The translations under genes and the position numbers were made by a program. From positions 695,586,083 through 695,650,082 of the forward strand of contig NC_081412.1 of assembly GCF_030272615.1 (NCBI RefSeq): 64,000 nt of DNA, read 5' to 3'. This DNA is from Cryptomeria japonica. Lineage: Eukaryota > Streptophyta > Pinopsida > Cupressales > Cupressaceae. Under the pieces are notes generated by a model that saw only the letters and a list, made by a program, of their open reading frames with translations, searched no databases and was not told where the DNA came from. Below are positions 21,131-33,881 of this stretch, in pieces. Numbering within the stretch: position 1 is the first letter of the stretch; every line of letters begins with the position of its first letter.

Positions 21131-21660
21131 AAACACTTGACTTTTTTGTTAGCGAGAGGATATATCGCATAGCACCATCACCATTACATGGTTTGGGCCT
21201 ATTTTCCATGGACGACATAAAGGTCCGTTACAACAAAGTTGTTGAATTATATTCGTAAGTATGCACTCTCAGCGAATTATATTCAACGGAAAGATAAAAA
21301 AAGTATGCATAGGTATGCACTCTCAAAGAATTATATTCAATGGAAAGATAATGATCAAAGTAAAAGAGTGGTTATGTACATTGACGAAGGCCAAAAGTAA
21401 CAGGGAATATTGTAGGTTTTATAAATAGTACACAACCTGGGTCAACTAATAAGCAACCCAATTGCATATTTGAGGTGCGTGAGGGAAATCATGTATTTGT
21501 ATGTGCGATAAAATCAATAAGTGTAGGGGAAGAGATTCTAATCGATTACAATTTGAATCGCATAGATACAAACAAAGTTACTATCATGGGAGTGGTACAT
21601 ACTATATATCATTTAAACCAACCTTCAATTAATGACTCCAATATACCATTTTATTATTAA
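21131..21660 (+). pseudogene. SET domain (lysine methyltransferase-like) of the relic gene
   Basis: Translation gives FVSERIYRIAPSPLHGLGLF and DDIKVRYNKVVE, then a donor-like GTAAGT. It continues after a short duplicated segment with YIQWKDNDQSKRVVMYIDEG and GNIVGFINSTQPGSTNKQ, then PNCIFEV and GEEILIDYNL. The PNC motif after GFIN and the final GEE-x-L-x-DY motif are the two pseudo-knot motifs of SET domains, which transfer methyl groups from S-adenosylmethionine to lysine. A stop (TAA at about 21399) lies between GQK and the GNIVGF block. A roughly 60-base tandem duplication at 21256-21345 also disturbs the exon. SET identity is well supported; the substrate is unknown. Confidence 0.72.
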
Positions 21661-21903
21661 GTTGTTTTGCTAAGTCTATTGGTTTCATTTCGCTAATGTT
21701 TTTTTTATATTTAATCTTTGTCACAGGGCGACATTCATCTGACACATAGCACAAATAGGGATGCAGCTCCCATCCCTTCTAACCAGTAGGTAAACCTCAT
21801 TGTAATTGTACAAATTAGATAGAAGAAAAATGTTATATTATTATGTTCTTTTCTTAAGGGTTTTTGAGTAATTTTGATAATGTTACTAATATTCTTGTCA
21901 CAG

Positions 21904-22128
21904 ACGGATGTTCGAGGAAAGGCACCTACATTACCTGATGATAATACAATGGTGGACTCACTATTATGCGATGATGACATCGCATATTCCATAGACCCTA
22001 TCGCAATGATAAGAAAGATCCAAAAAAAAGTTAATAGAGAAATTATTTCTCTGGCATACCAAGTCCCTCAAACTTATGCAATAAAAGAGAGGTTGCAACA
22101 ATTTATGTAGAGAGCACAAAACATGCAA
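21904..22128 (+). pseudogene. Internal exon of the SET relic
   Basis: After TTGTCACAG the frame reads TDVRGKAPTLPDDNTMVDSL, then DDDIAYSIDPIAMIRKIQKK and REIISLAYQVPQTYAIKERL, reaching a TAG at 22108 and a donor-like CAAG/TAAGTAG at about 22128. Mixed charge, probably helical. I do not recognise the domain. Confidence 0.45.
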
Positions 22129-22896
22129 GTAAGTAGTAATGAAATTTTAATTATAACATAAGTTCAAAAATGGTTTATATTTTATACTCTTTTATGTCAG
22201 GAACTAAAATATGTACGTGTTATTTTTACAGGAAATATTGCATCCTCATCAAGCTAGTGGCCATGATTAGGGTACTCTAGGTAGTTCAGGTGATGTCCAT
22301 GTTCCATACAGTACAACTACCACTTTAAAAAATTGGTCCCAGTTCCTCATTGTGCTCGTGGTGCTCCTACACAACTATGTTATTGCTCATATATTTAATG
22401 TTTTGTATATTTAGTGTATTATTTTTCAGGTGATGTTCATGTTCCTGTGCAAATGCCACCTCATCAGATCCCATCATCCCCACCTATATTGCTGACTACA
22501 ATGTCGGCAACATGCAACATGCAGACATCCAATAGTGGACATCATACTGACCCCAGAGTTGGTAGATCCCTCTTTTTCTCTCTCTTTTGTTATGTATTTA
22601 TTTTCTTTGAAGTGTTCTTTCTTGGGGGCATTTCATAATGGATTCATTTTCTGCAACAAGATATGTACATGAGGATGCAGAGGCCACTAGTGGTGATACT
22701 ATACCAGCATTTCCTGGATCTTCCTGTATTGCTAGTACAGGAACATTGCCGGTCACATTTGTGGTGACCGAAGATTTGCTTCCCATAAAGATAAAGAAGG
22801 TTCCAGGTACTTTAAAATTATTATGCTATATAGAGTAATTGTAATTTCCTTACTGATCACTCATTTTGGACTAATCATCCCATGATTTGTTTGCAG

Positions 22897-23640
22897 GAAA
22901 TGATATTTTTTATAAAAATCTTAATGAAATTACATTGGAGATCTTTAGGCCCACCATGTGTAAATGGTGGAATGAGCAAGTAAAAAAGTTAAAAGATGAG
23001 CTCATAAACCATTTGGTTGGGTTGTTCAGAAATGACACATTCGAGAAAAGAAAGGTCCTTGACTAAGCTAGCAAAAATCTAAAGTATGTGAGGGACTAGT
23101 ATAGGACACTTTTAGAGAAGAACAAAAGTATGAGCATCTCCCCATGATTATAGAGAGGGAGTGGAAGGACCTGATTTTGGATGCAAAGGAGAGAGTTGAA
23201 AGGAAAAATGGAAATAGAGCACCAGGCATAAGAAGGTATGTGATACTATTAAGAATATAATTATGTACTAATTAATCTTTATATTTATATAATCTAACAT
23301 ATTTCAAACTTTTCATAGACTGCTTGACACATCAAAGGCAACTAAGGAAAGACTAGAAAAGTACGGGCAACACAAACTCGACTTTGGTGGTTATATGAAA
23401 GTTGTCGCATGAATTGTAAGTATCAATAAATAAAATATCGCATCGAAATAATAAATTCCAAACAAATTTTTTAATCATTAAATAATAAAAACAATATTCA
23501 TGATTTTAAGCAAAAAATGTAGGGCTCTGAATTTAATAGAGTTCCCATAGAAGATGACATGAAAATTGCCTTCCGAGAGGGCTATAGAGTCATGGTTGAA
23601 CATCTAAAAGGAATGAGTGGGAAAACAAAAGAATCCAGTG
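22897..23640 (+). pseudogene. Unrecognised domain exons of the SET relic
   Basis: The stretch from 22897 encodes FYKNLNEITLEIFRPTMCKW, then ELINHLVGLFRNDTFEKRKV. In another frame it encodes YEHLPMIIEREWKDLILDAK, up to a donor at 23236. The next exon reads LLDTSKATKERLEKYGQHKL and DFGGYMKVVA, and a further one from 23521 reads VPIEDDMKIAFREGYRVMVE. The W, aromatic and GGY pattern is loosely like plant En/Spm-type transposase accessory domains, but I cannot claim homology. At least two stops and one frame slip are present. Confidence 0.4.
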
Positions 23641-23884
23641 CGTCCGTCAATAATGTAAATAATCTAAATGAAAATTATTTAAAATTGAATAAAGCAATAA
23701 TCTATTTGATGTTAATTTCCAACATAATGTGACTATATTTGTTTTAAATAATCAAGCAATCATAACAATGCACATGACATTGGAATGTAGCCTGCACAGG
23801 ATGGAACACAACCTGCACATAATGAAGGTCGTGGTGTGCATCCCGGTACTAGAGGTATTCATGTGTTAAACAATTTTTTTTAAT

Positions 23885-24438
23885 GTAATGATTATTATAA
23901 TTAAACATCTTTAATTGAAATTGGTGTAGTAATTAATGTAACTTTTTTTTATTTTATTTTAGATCATGTAGACCGTGGTGAGCAATCTGAGTATGATCCA
24001 GGTAGACAACATCAGGAACATGATGGGCCCCCACTAGGTAAAGAGGACCATTGTTATTTCTTTAAACAAATTTAATTGTAATTGGTGTATTGATTAATGT
24101 AACCTTTTGTGTTTCAACTCCAGAGGATTTGAAGGGTGTTCAGGATGTTGAGGATGAGCATGTAATGATTATTACAATTAAACATCTTTAATTGAAATTG
24201 GTGTAGTAATTAATGTAACCTTTTTTGTTTTTATTTTAGAGCATGTAGACCATGGTGAGAAAGTTGAGCATGATCTAGGTAGACAACATCAGGAATGTGA
24301 TGGGGCCCCACTAGGTAAAGAGGACCACTGTTATTCTTTTAAATAGATTTAATTGTAATTGGTGTATTGATTAATGCAACCTTTTATGTTTCAACTACAG
24401 AGGATTTTGAGGGTGTTTAGGATGTTGAGTATGACGCT
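23885..24438 (+). repeat. Tandem duplication of an exon-intron block, 277-bp period
   Basis: The block starting GTAATGATTATTA at 23885 recurs at 24162. Each copy carries a TTTTAG acceptor, the exon (A/G)CATGTAGACC(G/A)TGGTGAG, a CTAG/GTAAAGAGGA donor, a second intron, a CAACT(C/A)CAGAGGATTT exon and the text GGTGTT(C/T)AGGATGTTGA. Both introns share an inner TTAATTG(A/T)AATTGGTGTA segment, so an older half-unit duplication is also visible. Splice sites are kept in both copies. Confidence 0.85.
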
Positions 24439-24777
24439 AGACAAAATGACCAGGAAGATGATGTGACCCCATCAGGTAAAGAGCACCCTTGTAATTTTCT
24501 TTTAATTAATGAAATACTTGTAACAATAATAATAAAACTTATGAATTTAACCCATTTCTTTGTTATTGCAGCGAACCCCCCTTTGCATAAGTATCTTCAT
24601 CGTGAGTATAGGACTATGCATACATTAAGTAGATCATGAGTAGAGGGCAGAAGAACTGAAGAGGGGACAAATGATGAAGACAACGATCATCCACTTAGTC
24701 TTTACCTACAAGCTTCAAAAAGAAAGAAAATAAAAACTGATTGTAATCTTAGTATATGTTAACAACTGGATTTTATG

Positions 24778-24925
24778 TGTTAATGAATGTTAATGAATGA
24801 TATGTGTTAATGAATGTTAATGAATATGTGAATGAATGTTAATGAATGTTACATGTTAATGAATGTTATGCGTTAATGAATGTTAATGAATGTTATGTGT
24901 TAATGAATGTTATGTTTCATTGATG
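24778..24925 (+). repeat. TTAATGAATG minisatellite
   Basis: Ten or more copies of GTTAATGAAT, in higher-order strings with ATGTGTTAATGAATGTTAAT, lie just after the last exon of the SET relic. Confidence 0.88.
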
Positions 24926-24962
24926 GATGAAAGAATGTTAGACGTTAATGAGGAATTTGGAG

Positions 24963-27143
24963 TGATATTAGGGGTGGGGAGGGGAAAAATGAGCTTCCAA
25001 TTTTGCGTGGTTGGCCCTGTTAAGTAGAGAATATTAAACTATTCTTGAAACAAAGAGAAGCTCAATAAGGTAACACACTTTTTAATATTTCATTATGCTC
25101 CACTGTTAATCTTATTGATACTAAGAATCTTGTTTGCAGGTTACATATTCAGTGTTGCAGGATGTGAAAATGCTTCTACAAGACAGTTCCCCATTACAAG
25201 TGAATGCATGTCTCATTGGTATTGTAATTTTATTTTGTTCTAGAATAGACCCACTTTCTTTGTTCATTCCTTAACATTTGTTCATTTTGTTTTAGAATAG
25301 ACACGCTGCCTCATTTCGTTCATTCATTCTTCATTTTGAGTTTATTTTGGGTTGAATTTGAAGAAAGAGCATGCATAAAAGGAGGTAGAACTGTTGGAAA
25401 TTGACTGTTAAAATAAGTTACTGTTTCTTCACTAAAACTCCTGGATCCTGATTCTGATTCTGCCTGGGTCCTGGTCTGAGCCTGATTCCCCTTGGATTCC
25501 TCTAAGTTCCTTCTTATGTGGTTGGGCTCTCAGTGATTATTCATCATCTGTTGTGCCTAATTTTGGGGAAAATTAATAAAGTGGTACTAGTTGCAAAGTG
25601 TACAATTTAAATTGCTATCTCATATGCGCTGCAACCTTTTGTAAGGGATGTGATCTGACCCAAACTGCTATTCAAATTGTAATTCTCATAAATACACAGC
25701 CTGTCATCATTGGTGCAATCTAATCTTTATTTATATTTTTGTTGATTTATTCATACTGTCATAAGGATGTGAAACTGCTATTAGTGATTTCTTATTGGTC
25801 AATTGGTTATCATATTGATTAGTAATCAGCTCTGAGATCTTCCAATAGTTATAGTGGCATTATTTATCACTAGATTTTGTCGTCCTACTATCTTGATGAC
25901 TAGATCTAGTATTGTTAATATTTTTCTAAGGGTTTCAAGAACTGATTTAGCATCATTAATCAAATCAGTTTCTACATTTATGCAATTCACTATATGAGTA
26001 TTTACATTGATTTCATTTTAGTTTGTCATAAAACTAAATAAATTTAAGATTACATTTGCTCCCAGTTGCTTTTATATCATTGGAGTAGATTTTAAGTCAT
26101 ATGTATATGTGTGTGTGTGTATAGACGTACCTGTACCCATACCCAAGGTTTTTTTTTGTTGATTTCTTGAATTCGTACCCAATTTCATATCCGTATGAGT
26201 ACCTGAATCGGTAACTTAGCTATTAAATTATCTACAAGCCATTTTGTCTCATGTATGACCTATTAGGGGCTTCTAATTGATGTAGAACTGATGAAATTAT
26301 CCTCAAAACTACACCTTTTCAAGCCTCAAATTGATGATGAACATAGAAATCCACATTTTCTCTAAAAACTAATGCCTAAATTGATGAATGATACTAAGAA
26401 CTTGCATTATAACTTGAAGTTCACTTAACTAAAACTCCCACCCTTTAGTCATTGCCATATGCATGTTTATAGTAGTCTAATCTACTAAAAAATACTATCA
26501 TGACTGCACTTTAATTTCTCGTAGAAGGTGATCATATCTCCATGTTGCATTATCTAATCTCAACTTACTATCATGTGCCTCTATATTTAGAACTTGATTT
26601 CTATCACAATCCTTATTCTTCATCCTCATTGTTGGTCTGCAACACTGTATCACCATTGTACTGAGCCTCTATACATGCCTTATGACTATTACATCTTTGA
26701 ATTCCTTTGACTTCTTTTTTTTCTTTGATAGACTTGATCCTCTTATCTCTCAATGACTGTACTTTGTCTTTGATTTGTTTTGCGACAAGTATTTTATGGA
26801 CTACAATTGGCATTGATGGAATATCCTTGTATTTCCCTTAAGTTTGGGGCCTTGAAATGTAGTATACACCTTATGATGGCACTGTCTAATTTGTGTTCTA
26901 CAATATTCTCATGTCTCCAACTCAGATGATTATCTTTTATGACTAGATATATCTTTGTAAGTTCTTTCTTTATTAATCATTATCTCCTTGAGTTGTGTAT
27001 TCCTAAGACTGAAATGTTGTTCTTGATAGTCTTTATTCTCACTATTTTATAGAGTTTTCCTTAGGCACGTGCACTATCACATGTTTCCCTTTAAATAAGG
27101 TCTCAGACTATACCTAACTAAGAAATCATGCACTAAACACTAT
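24963..27143 (+). other. Unassigned AT-rich sequence
   Basis: No ORF above 70 codons has recognisable features. A GT-rich run (26107-26120) and a CTGATTCTGATTCTG run (25448-25462) are present. An intron-like acceptor (TTGTTTGCAG) lies near 25139. It may be 3' flank of the SET relic; nothing more can be supported. TATCC at 27144-27148 is the left target duplication of Copia-2. Confidence 0.4.
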
Positions 27144-27148
27144 TATCC

Positions 27149-28278
27149 TATTAGGAGCCAGGAAGTTCAACTAAGAGGGGGGGTGAATTAGTTGTGAATC
27201 AGTTTTCAATAAATTGTAATCCAAATGCAAATTATTCCAACTTAAACTTAGTGCCGGTAAACCAAACTTAAGTGTCGATAAAATAGATTAATAGTTATAG
27301 CAGTACCGGTTTAACTTAACGCATAAAACAGAAAGAGAAACAACATCCACAACACATGACACAGAGATTTTGACATGGAAACCCGGTAAGGGGAAAAACC
27401 ATGGTGGGAAACCTTATCCACAATCAGATGATACTACTACAGATAGTAAGTGTATATAATTGGGGTCTGCACATGCAGAAAGGCCAACCACCTAGAGCTC
27501 ACTGCTTAATCACAAAATATGAGTCACACTAACTACAATTGGATGGTTAAATCCAATGATAATGTACTACTCAAAATAGCATTTGCAATGCTAGATTCAG
27601 TACTGGTTTAAGATCTGAACATGAGTGTCAAACACCTTCATAAAATTTCCTTCAACCTTCAAATAATGTTTGTGTGATTCGCACAAGGATCTACTTATTT
27701 TTGCTCTTCAATATTTGCACACACTCATCATGATGATCTTCAATAATATCTTACAATCATTTATACAAAACCTAAGACCAAATGTATAGTTTGGCTCACT
27801 AAATATATTATAATTAAATCAATTACAAATAAGTCTTGATGTGATACAACATGTCAGCTCAATACATTTACCACATTATCCAATCAATAAACCATTTCCA
27901 TAACATGTCATGCTGATATGGAATAGATATTATGTACCAGTCCATAACCTAGATGTATCTGTCGATTAAGACAAATCTATCAACCCGATTAGACCAATAA
28001 GAAAAACACCAAATCCAAACTTCCAATCCATGTCTTTGACATAACCAAATGATCTCCAAGTTATCATCATTGTCAGTGAACCATATAACCTGCTGGTGAA
28101 CATATACCGGTGATTGTGCATAAGCCACTAACTATGTCAGTGAGCCATGGTGTCGGTTCAATAGTAAACCAATATAACCATAGTACCAAATCAACAATGT
28201 AGACCTCCAAGAAGATAAGTGTTGACATCAATGACAAAATCAATGCAACACATGATGAAGTCATCCATAATATCAACA
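27149..28278 (-). repeat. 3' LTR of Copia-2
   Basis: On the minus strand it begins TGTTGATATTATGG, preceded by the polypurine tract (28279-28294). It aligns with 40447-41577 throughout. Confidence 0.92.
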
Positions 28279-28623
28279 ATCTCCCCCTTTGGCATTGATG
28301 GAAACACTAGATGGAAAAACATCTTTGTACCAAAAATAGAATGCCAAAAACCAATAAACAAACAATCTCCCAAAATAGATCAATACAAAGTTTGATACAA
28401 AAACAGAAACCAAAATACATCTCTCCAAAGAGTATATCTCTTCTCCAAGGTATAATGTTTTTCCATAGATATCTCTCCCCCTTTGATATCAAATGCCAAA
28501 GCAGTTAAGAATTCAAAACATAACATTTAGCTAACTACTCCCCTTGAGAAGTAGCTCTCTTCCATCAAAGTTGGAAAAAGATTTTTTTTTAGTCCCTACC
28601 GGTTTGATGCCAATCTTCATCAT
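28279..28623 (-). other. 3' untranslated region and polypurine tract of Copia-2
   Basis: The minus strand reads GCCAAAGGGGGAGAT directly before the LTR (28279-28293). Further purine runs follow the pol stop, similar to Copia-1. Confidence 0.7.
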
Positions 28624-31600
28624 CTAAGTCTGTGCTAGTGGGAAAATTACCCCAAGCTGCTCTCTGAGATATTCAAATGTTTCCTTAGGCAAAGGCTTTG
28701 TAAAGATATCTGCAATTTTTTCTTTAGTATTCACATAAACCAATCTTACTTCATTTGCTTCAACATTCTCTTTTAGAAAATTGTACTTAATATAAACATG
28801 CTTTGTCTTAGAGTGAAATACCATATTCTTTGATATATCAATTGTTGCTGAATTATCACAATAAATAATTATTGGTTCTTTTCATTTTACCTTTATATCC
28901 TTCAAAATTATCTTAATCCATAATACCTGAGTATAATTAGTTGTTGTTGCAACATATTCTAATTATGTTATTGATAATGATGTACAAGTCTTCTTCTTGT
29001 GTATCCATGAAATCAATCTTCTGCTAAGAAAGAATGCACTACCAGTGGTACTCTTTCTGTCATCTACATCTCCTGCCCAATTTGCATCGGTGTATGCACA
29101 TAAATAAAAAATTTCATCCTTAGGATACCATAAACCAAGATTTGTTGTGCCTTGTAGATACCAAAAAATCCTTTTAACTGCTAATTCATGATTTTCTTTA
29201 GGATTGCTTTGAAATATTGAAACAATACATACTGCATTCATTATATCAGGTCTTGTTTGTGTTAAAAATAGTAATCCTCCAATCATAGATTTGTACCTTG
29301 TCGGATTAATAGGAGCTGAATCATCCTTCAATGTCAATTTATCAGTTGCAGTCATAGGAGTGCTTACTGGTTTGGAATTTTCCATACCAAATTTCTTCAA
29401 AAGTTCCTTCAAGTACTTTGTTTGACATATGAATAGACCTTTATCTATTTGTGAAATCTGCAAACCTAGGAAATTTTTTATCTCTCCAATCATAGACATT
29501 TCAAATTCTTCTAGCATCTTGTTAGCAAAGTCTTTACATAATGCATCTTCACCTCCAAAAATGATATCATCTACAAATACTTCAATAACCAAAATGTCAT
29601 CATTGGTAACTTTGCAATACAAATTACTATTAGCATTACCTTTTATGTAACCAAGCTTCAAAAGATATTTATCAAGTGTAGCATACTAAGCTCTGGGAGC
29701 TTGCTTCAATCCATATAAAGCTTTCCTTAACCTACAAACCATATCCTTTTTTTCTGTCAAAGAAAATCCATCAGGTTGTTCAATGTAAACTTCCTCTTCA
29801 AGATCTCCATTTAAAAATGCACATTTTACATCCATCTGATAAACTTTATAGTTCTTATAAGCTGCAAATGCAAGAAATAGTCTAAATGCCTCAATTCTGG
29901 CTACCGGTGGAAAGGTTTCATTATAATACATTCCTTCTTTCTATGAATAAATTTTACAGCCTAATCTTGCTTTGTTCCTAATTACTTTACCATCTTAATT
30001 AAGTTTATTTCTATATACCCATTTAGTTCCAATTACATTTTTGTCTTTAGGCTGGGAAACTAATGTCCAAGTATTGTTCTTTTCAATTTGTTCTAATTCA
30101 TCTTCCATTGCTTTTATCCAATGTTCATCCTAACATGCTTCAATAACAGATGCTGGTTCAACTTGAGAAATTAAACATACCTCTTCATTTGCCAATCTTC
30201 CTCTAGTCATAACACCTTGATTCTTATTTCCAATTATCTGATTCTTTGAATGATTCAATCTTACATACCTGGGTTTGTTCTGATTTACATTCACATGTTG
30301 TTGTTCTTCAGTCATAGTTGAGTCTTCTAATGATGCCGGTGTGACTGGATCTTCACTCTATATTGGTGCAATCTGTGTTGGTTGATCTATTATCATTTCA
30401 ACTGCCAGTTCTACAGATCTTGAATCTCCTCTAAAATGTTCATCTATCTTCACATTAGTACTCTCAATGATTTTATGTAACCTTTTATTATAACATCTAT
30501 ATGCCTTTCTTTTAGATGAATAAACAAGAAATATTCTTTCATCACTTCTAGGATCAAATTTGCCAATATACTCATCTCTTCTAATATAACATTCGCTTCC
30601 AAATATTTTGAAGTACTTAAGAGTAGGAATATGACCAAACCATAGTTCATAAGGGGTCTTACCGGCTTCACTTTTGATGTGAACTCTATTAAAAGTATAA
30701 ACTATTGTATTCATTGCTTCTCTCTAGTACACATGAGGTAGATTTTCTTCCATTAACATGGTTCTTGCTGCATCCATAATAGTTTTGTTCTTCCTTTCCA
30801 CAGCTCCATTCTATTGGGGTGTCTGGGGTGCTGATAGTTGTCTTTTGATTCTATTCACTTCATAGAATGCATTAAATTCTCTAAATGTAAATTCTCCTCC
30901 TTGATCTGATCTTAAACATTTGATTTTCTTTCTGGTTTCATTCTCTATCATTGCCTTGTATATCTTGAATCTTCCAAAAGCTTCTGATTTCTCCCTGAGA
31001 AAAGTAACCCAACACATTCTACAATAATCATCAGTTATTAGCATAAAGTATATATCTCTCTATAGACTTCTTGTTCTTCCTAGACCACATAAATCAATAT
31101 GAACTAAATCAAGAATATTATTGGATTTCTTAGTAATGCTCTTAAATGTTGTTCTAACTTGCTTTCCCATTTGGCATTCCTTACATACCGGATTATGAGG
31201 TTTCACAATCTTAGGTAAATCCCTTACTGCCTTAGTTGAACTAATTTTTACAATGCAATCAAAATTCACATGACAAAGTCTTTTATGCCATAACCAACTT
31301 TCATCAATGTGTGCAATCAAACATGTATTATCACCAGTATTCAAATGAAAGATATTACCTTTATTCTAATTATCGATTGCAATCTGCAATCCAGTAATGT
31401 TTATGATTTTGCATTTTCCATTCTTGAATTGTAACTGAAATTATTTTTCCACTAACTGACCAACACTCAAAATATTATTCTTTAAACCTTCTACATAATA
31501 AACATTGTCAGTATTGTGCTTACCATCCAAAGATATAGTGCCTCTACCTTTGATTAAACAAGTTTTATCATCTCCAAACCTTACTAGACCTCCATGAATT

Positions 31601-32737
31601 TCCTGAAAAGATAAGAATTTGCTTTTATCACCAGTCATATGATGCGAGCATCCACTATCTATTATCCATTCATCATTTTCTTTGTTTTTTGCTACCAGTC
31701 CCTTCTCTACTAGTTTGACAATAGGTGTCGGTTGATCTTCTTTTATTGCAACAAAATCCCATCCGCTATCTGCTGGATCTTCATCTACATAGCAGCATGA
31801 CTTATCTCTATTTTTCTTAAATATATATCTCTGATATTCAAGGTTAGGCTTATATGATCTTTTTTCTTTCTCCCTTAGTCTTGCATGTCTATCAGGACAT
31901 CTAGAAGAAATGTGACTAACTTTATTACAATTAAAACATTTTAAAGGTGCTTTACCTTCATACTTACTTCTTGCTGGACCTTTAGGAATCTTCCTTGCAA
32001 ATAGTGCTACAAGTTCTTCAAGTTCTTCAAGTTCTTCATTTTCTCTCCTCATATCTTCAAGTTCTTTTGCATACAGTGCTTTCCAATAAGTTTTGTTAGA
32101 TGATGATGATGCTGATGATGATGATACTTTGAAAGCTAACTCAGTCTTGATAGTAGAAACATGACCAAATTCCTCAAGCTCAAATGCTGAAAGTTTTCCA
32201 ACCAAAGTATCTCTAGAAACTAAAGTATTAGACATTGTTCTCAATTCATTAATAGCAATCACTTTCATTTTTTAGGCTAGTGGCAATGCTCTTAAAACTT
32301 TAGACACAATTTCATCTTCACTTAAGGATCCTCCACAACATTGTATTCCTAAAACAATTTCATTATCTCTTTCCATAAATGCAGAAATACTTTCATCTTC
32401 TTCTATTTTTAAATTTTCATACCTGATCCAGTAACATTCCAATTTTGCAATCTTGACAGTGGTATTTCCTTCATTTAGTATTTCCAGTTTATCCCAAATA
32501 GCTTTAGTAGTAGATCGATCTGATAATACAATGATTTGTTGATTTGATAATGCACTTAGAAGTGCTTCTCTTGCTTTGTAGTCATTCTCCAAGTCCTTAG
32601 CGAAGGTTGGTGGATGAGGTTGATTCAGAGTAGGACTAACATAGCCATTCTTTGTAACATCCCATATATCTCTTCCAATGTAGTTTAGATGTGTTTACAT
32701 TCTAATCTTCCATATACCATAGTTAGTTCCATCAAGT
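28624..32737 (-). pseudogene. Copia-2 Gag-Pol polyprotein (one frame, many stops)
   Basis: All recognisable pieces between 32592 and 28624 share one frame. They are a Gag part, the knuckle CFNCNKVSHISSRC (Gly replaced by Ser), protease WIIDSGCSHHMTGDKSKF and integrase (LWHKRLCHVNFD, CLRSDQGGEFTFREF). Reverse transcriptase has [15 protein letters not shown] and FVDDIIFGGEDALC, and RNase H ends with [17 protein letters not shown]. At least nine stops interrupt the frame, at or near 32269, 31438, 31345, 31057, 30808, 30355, 30127, 29683 and 28960. The N-terminal 13 codons are displaced to 40350-40389 by TRG-A. The start there reads GTG where Copia-1 has ATG. Confidence 0.9.
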
Positions 32738-33831
32738 TGTTGGCATTTTTTATGATTATGTTGTGATTGTCATTGATGGACACACACTTGCATTGAGATC
32801 ATTTTTGTATGTATAAGTTAAAGCTCAACCAGTACTTGTTCCAACGAGTATGATGCATTGTAGTACTTAGACTATTGGTGTTTTGCAGAAAGTGATTACC
32901 GATTTGAAGTGGTATGTTGACCCCAAGCGGTTTGAGGATCTCACGTGGTATGAAGGATCAAAGCGATAGAACACATATTTCCCAGTCTTCATTTTGTCAA
33001 ACCAGCAACCGATATTTTGCTTAAATTGGTATTTTATATGAACCAGTAATACTCTGTGATGAGTTACCAACCAGAATTTTGTGATGAGTTACCATCCACC
33101 GATTGTTTAATGGTGCCGACACTTCAACGGTGCTTTTTGTGTCATGTTACAGAATATGTCTAGATGCATTGAACCTAGGAAATTGTATTGTAATCCTATT
33201 GGACCGACATGAAATCAGATTCCTTTATAAGGACATCATGTCTAGGGTTTTATGTTGTTGAAGAAGTGGCTAGGGTTTAAGGTGGTTGATGAGTTAGATA
33301 GAGTATAAATGTATAGAAGACTGAAGTAATGCTGGAATGCATTAAGGAATGAACTATCAAGGATCTAACCAAGCAATCTATGCTATTTGCTAGATCACTC
33401 ACTTGTTGATTACTTACATCTTTGACAAGTCTAAAGCCCTTTAACAAGGTGGTTCACATTTGTGGATCTAAAATCCTCTAGAAAGGTAGTCTTTAATCGG
33501 ACTTATCTCCTAACAGAGATTGAGATTCCTAATAGGATCTGTTCTAGTAAAGAACATTCTATGACCTTAACCGGTCTAGTTCCTATTCTGTAGATAGTTA
33601 CTTGTGAGTTCCATCTCACCGTGGTTTTTCCCATATGGGTTTCCACATCAAAATCTCTTGTGTTATGGTGTTTGTGCTTTTGTGGGTGAATGCATTATTT
33701 GCTATTTAGTTTGCAAGTGTGCTAACTGGTTTGTCTGCTAAACTATTTTACTGGTTTACTATTAGTCTAGCAAAGTGTTTAAGTACAAAGATTTTTGGCA
33801 TACCAATTCACCCCCCTCTTATTATTCATCA
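32738..33831 (+). repeat. 5' LTR of TRG-A (1,094 bp)
   Basis: It contains a TATA-like TTTATAAGG (33224-33232) and the conserved core CACCGTGGTTTTTCCC (33618-33633). It ends with the C-rich stretch CACCCCCCTCTT, followed by ATTATTCATCA. Compared with the 3' LTR it lacks about 38 bases after AAGCCCT and 15 bases in a small tandem duplication. Confidence 0.92.
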
Positions 33832-33833
33832 AT

Positions 33834-33845
33834 TGGTATCAGAGC
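33834..33845 (+). promoter_or_regulatory. Primer binding site of TRG-A
   Basis: TGGTATCAGAGC two bases after the LTR, the same site used by the Copia elements in the window. Confidence 0.93.
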
Positions 33846-33881
33846 CTACCTTTCTATAAGTTTAACCACTTGGAAAGAGAT

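Larger units (their letters stand above)
20700..24762 (+). pseudogene. Spliced SET-domain gene relic with tandemly duplicated exons
   Basis: Short coding stretches separated by AT-rich introns with plausible acceptors (TTGTCACAG before 21727 and before 21904, TTTTTACAG before 22232, TTTTTCAG before 22440, TTGCAG near 24571) describe a multi-exon gene. Its N-terminal part is serine- and arginine-rich (about 20830-21058), followed by a SET domain (21131-21660). A segment of unknown fold follows (22897-23420, with FRPTMCKWWNEQVKKLKDEL). After it come repeated acidic exons and a last exon rich in Lys and Arg (QASKRKKIKTDC), ending at TAA 24760-24762. Stops at 22108, 23065 and 24638 and a frame slip near 23117 show decay. 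It could be a host gene copy or part of an undescribed DNA transposon; no terminal inverted repeats were recognised. Confidence 0.55.

Noticed and set aside
26613-26813. 66-codon minus ORF in unassigned DNA
   Set aside because: Short, Lys-rich by composition, no context or domain.
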